DNA from: Diphasiastrum complanatum
Taxonomy: Eukaryota > Streptophyta > Lycopodiopsida > Lycopodiales > Lycopodiaceae
Assembly: GCA_029204225.1 (NCBI GenBank)
Contig: CM055096.1
Location: 32,864,487 to 32,928,486 of the forward strand
Length of the DNA: 64,000 nucleotides
Direction of reading: 5' to 3'
Shown here: one piece after another, positions 22,491 to 32,826 of the stretch
How positions within the stretch are numbered: position 1 is the first letter of the stretch
Layout of the letters: every line of letters begins with the position of its first letter
Notes under the pieces: generated by a model
What the model was told of the DNA's origin: nothing
Seen by the model: only the letters and a program-made list of their open reading frames with translations
The model's database searches: none
Position numbers and translations under genes: made by a program

Positions 22491-23400
22491 AAAATTGCGG
22501 GGAACATTGGGTGCGCATCTTCGTCACGCTGATTTGCTACCAAAGCTTGGCAACGCTCAAATTGCTCTAGGGATTCTCACTCAATGCTTCGCTCAATAGC
22601 CAAGTTATATTCTATGGTGTGTTTCTCCCTCTTCGGATGTTTTGGCTTTGTTATAGAATTTCAATAATACTTTATCAGATGTTCTGGGTCGCTTGATGGG
22701 TCCAGAAACCTTTCATATTCCCGATTCTTTTCTGGAGAGTGGCCCTTGTTGCCTCTGCACTTATCTCTCGATTTCAGCAGGACAACAAGCCCATTCTTCT
22801 TGATTCACTAGCTCATGTGAAAACTGATGGAAATCCAAACACTGGTAGGATAGAACAGAATGTTCTGATACCAATGTTGGGAAGATCAGAAATGGGAGGA
22901 AGAAGAAATAGTACGGAACAACTCTTGATTTGATGTGTAGGACCGGTGAAAAACAAGTGCGTGTTGAGACACTAGTCTGATCACATCCACGGAGGACTAT
23001 TTGGAGTTATTGTGAGTCTGTTTAAAATGAGAAGGTTCAATACAAAATAATGGTGCAGAAAATTGCGCACGTTCCTCAGGCGTCAGAGACGGCCATCATA
23101 TGATCAGATGCTCAAGATTCAGAGACATCCGTGATCTGTTAGAGTGAGTGAACGAGTTGGACAAGCTAATAGAAGATGATGAAGAAGTGTTGCTTGTATA
23201 TTACATTCAATGCTTGTAATGAAGCAAGAGCAACAAATTGATTACAGATCTTCCGCTCTTCTCGCTTATTTCTAAATGTGAGTTGGAGATGTATTTATAC
23301 ACATCGTTCTTGTTTGTTACAAGAATCATTTTAACTAATCTATAATTACAAGACTAGTTTAATCTAAACTGTGTACTTGGTCGTGAAATAATGTACAACG
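22491..23400 (-). mobile_element. Copia-E family LTR, primer site and leader, inverted copy
   Basis: Read on the minus strand, this is an LTR remnant (23400 to 22875, ending CCCAACA), then TGGTATCAGAAC (22873-22862) as primer site, then about 370 bp of leader. It matches 45670-46580 in inverted orientation, with scattered differences. Its outer LTR part is cut at 23400, where Gypsy-1 begins. Both copies stop at the same leader position, GTTCCCCGCAA. Confidence 0.85.
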
Positions 23401-23403
23401 ATT

Positions 23404-23423
23404 TTGGCGCCGTTGCTGAGGAG
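23404..23423 (+). promoter_or_regulatory. Gypsy-1 primer-binding site (tRNA-Asp type), mutated
   Basis: TTGGCGCCGTTGCTGAGGAG differs at two positions from TGGCGCCGTTGCCGGGGA, which is complementary to the 3' end of plant tRNA-Asp and is intact in Gypsy-2. Confidence 0.7.
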
Positions 23424-24630
23424 CTATGCCAATTTTTCAGTTTTCAGCATGTTTGTTAGAAGGTTTGCTTGCATTAGGCATCTTGTCGTGGCATGAATAG
23501 TGTTAGATTTGCATTTTAGGGTTAGTTTGGAATTGATTTTGCTTGATTTGAGTGGATTTGATTGTTCAAAATCTAATTTGATTATAAAACAGAGAAATCT
23601 ATTCTAATCACCAATCTTAAGATCCATTTCGATCTGAGATATCAGAGAAAATAACAAAAATCGGTCAAATCTGTCAGATTTTGGTCAAGAAGAGACAAAA
23701 AGCGTCATCAGAGCTGATAACTTTTTATCTTTCAAGAAACCTTCGCCGAGTTGTAGACACCTTTGGTTTTGTTCACAAAACCTTCAGTTTGAAGGGCGAA
23801 CATTAATTCCAAGAAGATTTTCAGAAACATCAGAAAAACCGCAAAAAAACACAAAAAAATCACCAAAACCCTAAAAAAAACATAAAAAGAACCTTCGCTC
23901 GATTCATTGTGCATAGGTGTGATGCAATTCTATCTACTGCCAGGTCGGTGAAGAATAATACCAAAAATAGAAAGGTTTTAAGAGGATTAGTTGTCAAATT
24001 GTCATATTTTTGTCAAAAAAAAAATCACTTTTTTGCAAATATACTAGTATTACTTTTGATCCTTCGCAGAGTTTCTAGAACATTCTATTTATTGCAAAAT
24101 ACTATTTTTGAGTTCGACGAAGATTCTTCTTGATTAGATCACATAAAATCTTGATTTTTACCCTCGCCAAACTATTAAAACTGTATTTTCTTGTGTCAGA
24201 AACCTTCGTCTGGTTTTCCATAGTTTTATCTGTGTCAGATCTTCCATCTGAGAGGTCGAGGAAGGTTATTTCCCAAGAAATTGTCAGAAAAAGTTGTTCA
24301 GAGAGTTTTTTTCTTCTTCCCAAAATAGCACTGTTGAACCTTCGTCGAGGCAACCTTCGCCTAGTGAACCCTCGCCAGTCCTATTTGTAGTCTCTAATTT
24401 TTTAGATCAAGTCTCCGTCAAAATTTGGGTCAAATCTGATATATTCTGATTTGGATTCTAAGAGATTTATCATTTTTGAGAAGTATCGATTGATTGTATT
24501 TTGAAATCTTTTTCATGATATAGTATCAGATTCTTGAAAAGCGAAATAGATCTAGCAAATCTGATCTGAGATAGTTTGATTGAAAAATCTCGATCCAATC
24601 TCATTGTCTGCTTGATCTAAATTTGTAAAG
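23424..24630 (+). other. Gypsy-1 leader with CTTCGCC-type motifs
   Basis: Long non-coding leader. It holds repeated AACCTTCG[CT]C and its complement GGCGAAGG, most densely at about 23740-23800 and 24200-24390. The same leader is present in Gypsy-2 (34301-35160) and inverted in Gypsy-3. Confidence 0.7.
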
Positions 24631-24633
24631 ATG

Positions 24634-25575
24634 GCTGTCCTTGGAGGTTCTCCACAGGAAGTCAATCCAATTATTGTTAGAAGAGCACTGTTTGGATCTA
24701 CCCAAATATAATGGATTAACAAATCCAGTTAGATTTCTTCAGATCTATACTGAATCCTATGAAGTCTATGGCAAAATTTTCCCTCAAGATAAACTTAAGT
24801 TGTTTCCTATGGCCTTAACAGTCACATCACAAGATTGATACTATAATCAAGATGAAACTGAGCGTACAGATTGGGAGGTTGTTAAACGAGCCCTCATCAC
24901 ACGGTCCAAACCGCGGAAGTTTATGGAAGACCCTTTTCTATTTTTAAGTAAAATTAAAATGGGAAAGTGGGAAATGGTTCGAGATTACATTGAACGGGTG
25001 AAACGCCTCAAATCTGAGCGCGAACCTAAGCTAATTAACGAAAATGTTATGATTATGTGGTTTTTGTCAAGATTACCTAAACGGATCCGATGTGAGCTGA
25101 AATGCCATAATGAGTATGCACTCTTGCAAAATGCTATGGACGATGCAATTCGGGAGGAGGATGAAGATTCAGATGATGAGCCGAATATTAGTATGTTGCT
25201 TTATACAACAGGGCAGACTACTACAACATCCACCACTATTGCGTCAACGAATGCCAACGCTACTACAGAAATGATGCTCAACGAGTTCAAGAAACTTGGG
25301 AAGAACCAACAGAAACAGATGGAAAAGTTGCGGTCGCAATTTGATGAAAAGATCAAAGCATTGGAAGATTTCCAGGGAAAAGCGAACAAGGAACCTGAAA
25401 AGTTTGCGAAGACTTTTCCTACTAGGGAAAATGTCTGGTGATCTATTTGTACAGAAAATCACACAGTGAATGAGTGTCCTCAATTGAAAAAATGAATGGA
25501 AATCAATGTTTGCCATTTGTGTAATTCACCTGATCATGAGATTGTTTTTTGCAACTTCAACCCTTGGATAATTCA
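24634..25575 (+). pseudogene. Gypsy-1 gag
   Basis: ATG at 24634 begins AVLGGSPQEVNPIIVRRA, then shifts frame to LDLPKYNGLTNPVRFLQIY, a retrotransposon gag signature, with DWYYNQ-type context interrupted by a stop at 24836. The block MEDPFLFLSKIKMGKWEMVRDYIERVKRL starts at 24923, and an acidic segment and coiled-coil-like KKLGKNQQKQMEKL follow. A CHLCNSPDHEIVFC knuckle is at about 25510. Immediately after it, about 360 bp present in Gypsy-2, holding the second zinc knuckle, is deleted. Confidence 0.75.
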
Positions 25576-26762
25576 GCAACTGTGGTTATGGGAATTGCTA
25601 TAAAGACTGTCCAGCAAGACCGAAGCTACCACCAGCTACAGCACCTGTCAATTTGATAACAATCAAGCAAAGATCAGTAGCTCTAAATAAATCAAGTGCA
25701 CCCTTGATGGTACTCACCAGAGCACAGAAGCAGAAAGAACTAGTAGCGGATCCAGTACCTGCTGATTCTATACCATTGAACGATACACCAACAGCATCGG
25801 GAGTCTATCCAAATCTTCATGCATAAAAATGAAGATATCAGGACATGAGACAGTGGATCAAACATCTGCAAGAAGAAGAGGAGCTTGAAGCTGCTAAAGC
25901 AACAACTGAAGTTCATTCTTGACCATTGTAGCCTCCAAGAAATTTACGTATGGATATGAATGACCACTTACATCATCATGAAGAACCTTTCAAGATGACT
26001 GAACCGGAAGCGCCGCAAATAGAACTGCTCATGAATATTTTGTCTAGTAAGATCAATATTTCATTGGGAGAGTTCCTGAAGTTGGTGCCAAAAGCAAAAG
26101 AAGTCTTAGCGCAAAAGCTAGCTCAAGTCGAACTAGAAGACCATCAGGAGCCACTTTTTTCTGCTGCATTTGAAGAATCTAATGAAGTACTCCATGTTGG
26201 AGCCGCTTGGGAAAGTGAACAAAAGAATATCACTCTGCCGATACAGCATAGACAATTTTCTAAAGAAGCAGTTGTGATAGATGGCGGTTCAGGAGTTAAC
26301 CTGATTTCTACAAAGCTATGTGCAAAATGGGGCCTTACAAAGATCAAGCCTATTACTTTTGCTATTAAACTAGCTGAACAAACGATAGTTCATCCACAAG
26401 AAATTGTTGAAGATATACCTGTCAGAATTGCGGGAGTACAGTTCCTCATTACGTTTGTAGTGATGGACTTACCAGAAGCGCCAAATGTCTACCGAGTTCT
26501 ATTGGGACGTCCATGGTTACGAGTTGCACAAGGAATTCATAACTGGGATACCAGAAAAATCACTTTTGAAAATCATGAACATGCAGTTAAAGTTGATCCT
26601 ACAACTTGGACTATCAAACCAGTGGTTCAAAAAGAGGATGATGATTTATCAACGGATCACACTTGTGACCGTCCAGAGAAAAATTTGGGAGTTCATTACG
26701 ATTCTCAAACGGATACTATCAATTGGAGTAAAGCTCTTGCAACGATTGATTGTACAACATGA
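25576..26762 (+). pseudogene. Gypsy-1 gag C-terminus and aspartic protease
   Basis: After the deletion the frame resumes with a CYKDCPARPK remnant and a Pro/Ala-rich linker that carries a roughly 42-bp insertion (about 25685-25726) absent from Gypsy-2. The open block 25950-26762 includes AVVIDGGSGVNLIS at about 26270-26310, the protease active site, followed by KLCAKWGL and, further on, VLLGRPWL near 26490-26515, the usual second protease motif. Gypsy proteases act on the polyprotein during particle maturation. Stops at about 25825, 25920 and 26760 interrupt the polyprotein. Confidence 0.75.
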
Positions 26763-28470
26763 TATATGTGTCAACAAGATAATCAATCAGATTTGATTAG
26801 ATCGAACTTTGGATACACCAATCACGTTTCTACTAAATATATTGAATGTAGTCCGGATATCAATGGAACCTATACCAGATCCGATTGAGGATGATCTCAT
26901 ACTAGTGAGCCATGCCTTGACTTATGATGACAATGCTGAACTTACAGATGAGCAGATTTTAAATCATATGGATCCGACCGGATTTGGAGTGCGTAATATT
27001 CCTGATGAGCCAACAATAAAACCGCCCAAAGCAGCTATATTGAAGGAAGATAGGATCACAAGATCAATAACAAAGAAACAAGCTAAGCAACATTATAATA
27101 CGGTCCTGAAATGGGAAAATCCCCCTCAAAAGATTGATTCGGCGAATGTGCCACCCTTACTGGATAAAGGCAAAGGAAAAGTCAAGGATGATTCTACAAG
27201 TCAGAATTCTAGCAAGACATCATCGTCTCGGAAGTCATCACCTCCAAGATCAATTACTGCTAAGAAGGTTAAGCGAAGATCCAAGACAAGTCCTTTTGAA
27301 AAAGAACAAGCAGATGTACTCCAACATGATATGCTCTGAGCATTTTAAACGTTATACATTGGATGATGTGGTTATCATGTTACCTAAAGCACATCGTGAA
27401 CCTGAAGAACACGTGCTAGAATCGAAAGAGGTTTACAATGGCCCAGCTAGGACGCAGCCAATGAATCTTGCTGAACTAGGAAAACCGAAAAAGATTGTAC
27501 AAGTTGGATCACAACTTAATCCTGAACAGTATCAAGCACTACGTGTGTTACTTATTAAGTATCAAGATTGCTTTGCATGGACTTATCAAGATCTGAAGGG
27601 TGTTCCGACATCAGTGATTGAACATACCATACCTTTAGTACCTGATGCAGTTCCAAAGGTTATAAAGTTCTATCGCTGTAATCCTAATGTTGCGGACCTG
27701 ATAAAGAAAGAACTTCAGAGATTGCTTGACGTCGATTTCATTTATGAGATCGAGCATACCGAATGGATTTCACCGATTGTCATTGTTCCTAAGAAGAATG
27801 GGAAATTGAGAATCTGTGTGAATCTCAAGGCGTTGAACAAAGTGACACGGAAGGATCACTTTCCGTTTCCTTTTATTGAAAGCATTTTGGATCGCCTTGC
27901 TGGAGCGGAAGCTTATAGTTTCTTGGATGGATTTAGTGGTTATAACAAGGTTAAAATAGCTCCTGCAGATCGCCACAAAACTGCTTTTGCAACAGAATGG
28001 GGGCACCTGTGCTTACAAAGTAATGTCGTTTGGACTCTATAATGCACCAAGTTCATTCCAAAGAGTAATGCAATTTGCTTTTAAAGATTATCTGCAGAAA
28101 TTCCTTGAAATTTACTTGGATGACCTGGGAGTCCATAGTACGGATGCAGACACCTGGATCGATTGGGAAAGTATTTGAAAGATGTCGCAAATATCATATT
28201 TCTCTAAATCCAGAAAAATGTCAGATATGGGTTTCCCACGGAGTTGTGGTTGGACATGTGATATCAGGTATTGCCACAAATTATTCTAAGATCAAGGTTA
28301 TTGTAGAATTGCCACCGCCAACAACAATTCGTGGAGTTTATGTGTTTATGGGTCATGCGAACTATTATCGAATTTTTATTATCTTCTTTGCGGATTTAGC
28401 ACAACCTATATATAAACTGACTGTTGTTCCTATTTGGATAGTAGAGGCGTTAGAAGCCTTTGAAAAGTGA
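26763..28470 (+). pseudogene. Gypsy-1 reverse transcriptase
   Basis: A linker (about 26810-27340) is followed by AWTYQDLKGVPTSVIEHTIPL at about 27577-27640, the start of Gypsy RT. Then come SPIVIVPKKNGKLRICVNLKALNK and FPFPFIESILDRLAG, and after a frame change GLYNAPSSFQRVMQFAF and the catalytic YLDD at about 28114-28125. A further shift leads to the SLNPEKCQIWV and GHVISGIA block and the thumb (HANYYRIF). Frame breaks are at about 27339, 28000 and 28150. Gypsy-2 lacks exactly this domain. Confidence 0.85.
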
Positions 28471-29110
28471 AAAAGAACATTAAGTTCAGCACCAATACTG
28501 CGTTTTCCAGATTGGACGATAGAATTTCATGTTCATACAGATGTCTCAAAATACACCATTGGATCAGTTTTGACGCAACCATGTGACTATAAGAAGGATT
28601 ATCCTATACAATTTGCAAGCAAACAACTTACAGATCTAGAGGAGAATTATTCAACAACAGAATGTGAGGCGTTAGCCATGATTTTTTCTGTTCGAAAATT
28701 TCGTCACTACCTCATGGAAATGCACTTTGCATTTGATACGGATCATCAGCCGTTACTTTACTTGATAAACAAGACGTGCAATACTGGACGTATTGCAAGA
28801 TGGTTATTATTATTGACTGAATTTGACTTTCGCATTGTGGTTCGAAAGGAGAAGCAACATTATCTAGTCGATCACGTTTCGCGAATCGAATCTGCACCAC
28901 TTAATACCGAAGTGGATGATGTATTACCAGATGCTGCATTGTTCTATGTTGAAGCAGTACCGGAGTGGGCAGCGGATATTGTTGAGTACCTGATGCTAGG
29001 ACAACCAAATGACTCCTTGACAAAAGTACAGAAGAGACAATTGATTCATAAGGCTCAACCTTATCAATTGATTGCAGGACAATTGTATCATCGTGGAACA
29101 TACAATATTT
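28471..29110 (+). pseudogene. Gypsy-1 RNase H
   Basis: LRFPDW and HVHTDVSKYTIGSVLTQ lie at about 28500-28580, where D in TDVS is catalytic. Then FASKQLTDLEENYSTTECEALAMIFSVRKFRHYL and TDHQPLLYL follow. It is open from 28570 to 29211, but the element homology ends near 29110, before the integrase zinc finger. RNase H removes the RNA template during cDNA synthesis. Confidence 0.85.
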
Positions 29111-29111
29111 T

Positions 29112-29611
29112 GATTCCGTTCGTGACGTATTGGCATCTATTGCACATGAGTGCATCTTTCATGTTGTCGGGGAGCAAACCCACATCTTGCATGTGTTCGG
29201 CGTTGAGTTGATTTTGTTCTTTCGCGCGAGGGGATTCACTCGCTTGGGGCATATTTCAACTACTTAAGGTGCCGATGCTTCTCATGCAACTCAAGATAAA
29301 AAGAGATTATTCACATCACACTCTTGGAGAAGAGTTTATTTCTCTTGCCTTGGAAACTTATGGGTGCCTGCATAAAAAATTCGATGGTTTTCTATCATCT
29401 TGTGTGGGTTTTGCCGCGAAGCTCCAAGAATTTGGTGCCTCACCTTTATCTATCATTACGGCTTATTATCGTCAACGAGTTTCGACCACTTTACAACGCA
29501 CTCAGGCACTTGCAATACCAGTTGCAGACGGCTGCTTCACAGCTTACTGCACTACCTAAACTTCCAACTATCTTAGTTAGCGACTTACATCAAGTAGTCG
29601 ACTTTTTATAG
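29112..29611 (+). pseudogene. restriction-like endonuclease fragment, copy 2
   Basis: DSVRDVLASIAHECIFHVVGEQTHIL at 29112-29189 matches the HDSIRD...EQTHIL block of copy 1 at 15232-15810. The RRRVDLV and DVVIADP part is largely destroyed. After a stop and frameshift, EFISLALETYGCLHKKFDGFL resumes at about 29330 and continues past the end of copy 1 with SIITAYYRQRVSTTLQRTQALAI. This shows that the domain was followed by a YRQRVS.ALQR-like tail. Its 5' edge abuts Gypsy-1 RNase H. Confidence 0.55.
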
Positions 29612-29953
29612 CTACTATGTGACATTGTTGCTTTGTTATAGTTGATGTACAATATCTCAATTCTTTTTATGGCCTTTACACTTTTTACATGCATTCCTTT
29701 GTACTACGATGACTAATAAAAACACAAGTTTTTTTCTTTGACATAGTTAGGGCTCACAAGAAGTTACTAATATGTGTGTGATGATTTATTTATAGTTTAC
29801 TTGTTATGATTAGGCGAATGATTTAGTTAAGGTTAGGGCTTTGATTGAAACACCTGTTTTTAGGGTTTTGATCAACAGAGGTCAATGAACACCTGTGTTT
29901 TGCTTTAGTCCCATAACAAAACTTACATCTAAGGTTTAAATATATATATTGAA

Positions 29954-29991
<38 letters not shown>

Positions 29992-30167
29992 GTTGTTCAA
30001 AGGTTGAGAAGCCTGAAATGCGTTAGTGAAACCTTCAAATGCTTAGGGTTAAAATTAGGGTTTCAGGGAGTAGAAACGGCAATATATATATATATATATC
30101 GAGGTGAGAGAGAAAGAGTGTGTGTGTGATATTGTATGTTGTTCGGTGGGAGCGCAGCGCGCGTAAA
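29612..30167 (+). promoter_or_regulatory. upstream region of ALADIN with AT microsatellites
   Basis: AT runs lie at about 29939-29990 and 30079-30100, and a GA/GT-rich patch (GAGAGAGAAAGAGTGTGTGTGTG) directly precedes the start codon. There is no recognisable coding block. It may contain the promoter and 5' untranslated region, but I cannot point to a specific TATA box because the AT runs mask it. Confidence 0.4.
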
Positions 30168-31583
30168 ATGCCTAGCATTCCATCTGTTGGGGAGTCTACT
30201 GTCTGTGAAATCAACCGTGAATACCTTACGCGTAAGGACGATGCAGACAGGCATGCAGAAAGTGAGTACAGCAAGATTTTGGGTCAGATATTTCCTGTAA
30301 TTCCTTTTGATGTCAAGCAGGCTGAAGAAAATGGTAAGGATGCCATTCCTGATGACATCCCAGGGCGAGAAGTGAAGGATTTTACACCCTCAAACTCTGA
30401 TTTGATTCCTCATTCAAATGAGGGCGGATTATTTACTTTGCTTGCAGATGGAAAACTTGGATCCATTTCTAAGCAAATTATTGCAGCGAGAAATCTTTTT
30501 TCAGGTTCACTTTCAAGTTTGTTCCGTCACAAGGGTTCTGCAGGGGATGTCACCAACGTTCAGGCTTTGAGCTGGCACAAACACAAGCTTTTTTTAGCTT
30601 TTATTGCCAATAGGGACCAGGTTTTTGCGTTAGACTTTGAGGAAAAGTCAAAAGATCCTTACGTCTTGGCTGGCGATTCACAGAAAGGTGTAGAGGCTAT
30701 TGCTTGGCGTCCTAATGCTGGTGCTACTCTTGCAGTGGCTTGCAAAGGAGGAATTTGCATTTGGGCAGCATCATATCCTGGAAGCATAGCTCCTGTAAGA
30801 TCAGGAATGATTTCTTTTCTTGGAACTTCATCAAAACCTACAGGGGCTAGGTGGGTGCTTGTAGATTATTTCAGATATAATGGTCAATTTCCGATCACAA
30901 CCTTGTCATGGAGTCCTTGTGGCAAGCTACTGGCTACTGCATGCAAGGAGGATTCCTCTTTCTTAGTTTGGGATGTTGCGCTAGGTGAAAGTACACCTCT
31001 GAGACGAGGATTGGGTGGCATCTCGCTGTTAAGTTGGTCTCCTACAGGAGATTATCTCTTGTCGTGTAATATGAATGGGATATTTCATATTTGGGAAACA
31101 AATACGTGGACATCTGAACCATGGTCATCAACTGGTAGCTATGTTGTTAGTGCAATGTGGAGTCCTGATGCACGAGTCCTTCTCTGTGCATTTAATCAAA
31201 CTACAACCTTAGGGGCTCTGCATTTTGCTGGAAGGCCACCATCGCTAGATGTACATCTACTGCCTTTGGAGTTACCTGAGATAGATGCCATCACAGGAGG
31301 AGAAGGGAGCATTGAAAAGATGGCATGGGACGGCACTGGTGAAAGATTGGCGGTCTCATATACGGGAGGAGATGGTATCAATGCTGGCCTTTTGGCTATA
31401 TATGATACTCGTCAGGCACCAATTTTGACGGCTTCTTTGTTAGGGTTTGTTAGGGGACCAGGTGTGGCCGCTAAGCCCTTGGCATTTGCTTTCCATAGTA
31501 AATTGAGGCAAGGGGCCCTCCTTGCTGTGTGCTGGAGCACTGGCTATTGCTGTATCTATCCTATGCTGTTTCGCACATATTGA
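30168..31583 (+). CDS. ALADIN: ALADIN-like WD-repeat nucleoporin
   Basis: A single open frame of 471 codons encodes a full-length homologue of ALADIN (AAAS), a WD-repeat scaffold protein of the nuclear pore. The N-terminus (VCEINREYLT) and conserved stretches match plant ALADINs as I remember them: LSWHKHK (134-140), ACKGGICIWAASYPG (191-205), TLSWSPCGKLLATA (245-258), RRGLGGISLLSWSPTGDYLL (279-298), IWETNTWTSEPW (308-319) and PPSLDVHLLPLELPEI (357-372). WD-type blades lie at about 133-160, 175-199, 243-269, 285-309, 325-345 and 383-413. The C-terminus ends WSTGYCCIYP, also typical. I chose the ATG at 30168 because the upstream in-frame ATG (30120) would add 16 unrelated residues. No intron or stop interrupts the frame, which is unexpected for this gene. 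It is either an intron-less functional gene or a recent retrocopy. Confidence 0.93.
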   Translation: MPSIPSVGESTVCEINREYLTRKDDADRHAESEYSKILGQIFPVIPFDVKQAEENGKDAIPDDIPGREVKDFTPSNSDLIPHSNEGGLFTLLADGKLGSISKQIIAARNLFSGSLSSLFRHKGSAGDVTNVQALSWHKHKLFLAFIANRDQVFALDFEEKSKDPYVLAGDSQKGVEAIAWRPNAGATLAVACKGGICIWAASYPGSIAPVRSGMISFLGTSSKPTGARWVLVDYFRYNGQFPITTLSWSPCGKLLATACKEDSSFLVWDVALGESTPLRRGLGGISLLSWSPTGDYLLSCNMNGIFHIWETNTWTSEPWSSTGSYVVSAMWSPDARVLLCAFNQTTTLGALHFAGRPPSLDVHLLPLELPEIDAITGGEGSIEKMAWDGTGERLAVSYTGGDGINAGLLAIYDTRQAPILTASLLGFVRGPGVAAKPLAFAFHSKLRQGALLAVCWSTGYCCIYPMLFRTY

Positions 31584-31610
31584 GGTAGATGAAAGCTTGT
31601 CTACTAGTTT

Positions 31611-31760
31611 TGTTAGAGGACCAAACTGGGGCCTTATTCCTTGGTATTTGGTCTCCATAATAAACTGAGGCAGTGGGATATCCTTGCTATGTGTTGCAGC
31701 AGCGTTTATTGATGTATCTAGCCTATGTTGTTTCATGCATATGGTCTATGAATGAAAGCG
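31611..31760 (+). pseudogene. diverged tandem copy of the ALADIN 3' end
   Basis: This segment repeats about 31448-31595, the last coding bases and the first 3' untranslated bases of ALADIN, at a period of about 163 bp. Shared blocks include TTGTTAG[GA]GGACCA, CCTTGG, TTTGGTCTCCATA compared with TTTGCTTTCCATA, GAGGCA, TCCTTGCT, CCTATG.TGTTTC and GAATGAAAGC compared with AGATGAAAGC. It has no open frame. Confidence 0.8.
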
Positions 31761-32589
31761 AAATGTAGAAACAAGTTTGGTACATGCATTCAGCAGCTTT
31801 TAAAAAATTCATGGACCACATTTTTTTGAAATAATGAAAGAGTTATATCAGTTTTGTATGACTCAGGTTAGTCTATCTGGTTGAGAATGTCTATTTACCT
31901 TTAGTTAAGGAAAATCATAGAATGTCGGTTCCGACTGAGTGAGCTGACGTCTATGGATTTATTGTCTTTTTCGCAATACTCATGTAAACGAAAGCAAAAG
32001 TGAGTATAAAATTGTGAAGCATAAGGTGCTATTAAGAACACTACATTTCTAGTTATGACATTCATTCTCTAATGGATTGGCTGCCCTTAGTGTGCTGAGA
32101 AGTATTAAGAGTCAAGAGACATTACCTCAGGACCAGGGTTGGAAAATCAGGTCTATGTGAAAAGGTTCAAGGAGAGGGAAGGAACGAAGTCCCTTTAGCA
32201 TATATCGATAGAAATGTTGCAATACTCCTACTTACACTTGTTGTTTTGAACTTAGGGCTGACACTTTCTTGCTACTTTGCATTTGGATTGAAGGTTTGCT
32301 GTCTTTTTGGTAGTACTCATGTAAATCAAAGCAAAAATGAGTATTAAATTCTGAATAAGCACACTACAATCTTAGTTATGATATTTATTTTCTGTTGAAT
32401 TGCTTGCCCTTACTGTGTTGAGAAGTATTTGGAATCAAGAGACATTACCTCAAATGAACTAGAGTAATATGATGGAAATGATGCGATATCCTACTTATGC
32501 TTGCGATTGTGGGAATTCAAGATCCATTGGACATGCTAGACCACGAGCGCCATATGTACAATAGAGAGGGGTTAGGCCCAGACAACAGA
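31761..32589 (+). repeat. ALADIN downstream region with a tandem duplication, period about 336 bp
   Basis: Copy 1 (31962-32130) and copy 2 (32300-32453) share GTCTTTTT, ACTCATGTAAA, AAGCAAAA.TGAGTAT, TAGTTATGA, TGCCCTTA.TGTG[CT]TGAGAAGTATT and TCAAGAGACATTACCTCA. A second matching piece follows each (32208-32240 and 32475-32503, with TCCTACTTA[CT][AG]CTTG). The sequence is non-coding. Confidence 0.75.
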
Positions 32590-32826
32590 CCCTTGATCGA
32601 TGCGGGTGGCAGAGAGAGCAGCAGGCTCGTTGCACTCGACTTGCTGGCCAATTCTTGTATGAGCGCGACATTCCTTTTGCTCTTGCTGACACTTGGGTGT
32701 TCAGGGAGTTTTGCACGCAGATTGCAGCAGTGGATGCCACATGGACACCTCTCAGGCGAGAGGCACTACGAGACAGGATGGGTTCTGTCCTCAGAACGAG
32801 AAAAAGAAAACATGAAACTATTCCTT
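32590..32826 (+). pseudogene. hAT-like transposase N-terminal fragment
   Basis: In the frame starting at TGCGGGTGGCAG (about 32599), the peptide contains RLAGQFLYERDIPFALADTWVFREF followed by LRREALRDRM and a basic end before a stop. This is the segment (ia.f.ye..ipF.la....f) that precedes DUF659 in plant hAT-like transposases. The relic at 1-2063 holds later parts of the same type. No terminal inverted repeats are seen. Confidence 0.5.

Larger units (their letters stand above)
23401..29110 (+). mobile_element. Gypsy-1: Tat/Athila-like Ty3/Gypsy element, 5' LTR and 3' half missing
   Basis: It starts at the internal side of the 5' LTR boundary (ATTTTGGCGCCGTTGC, compare 34279) with no LTR. 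The order is leader, gag, protease, RT, RNase H. It breaks at about 29110, before integrase, where an endonuclease-type fragment takes over. Numerous frameshifts make it inactive. It is the most complete copy of the RT region for this family and serves as reference for Gypsy-2, -3 and -4. Confidence 0.85.

Noticed and set aside
30120-30167. Upstream in-frame ATG of ALADIN
   Set aside because: It lies in the GT-rich leader and adds residues unlike known ALADIN N-termini; the ATG at 30168 gives the expected start.
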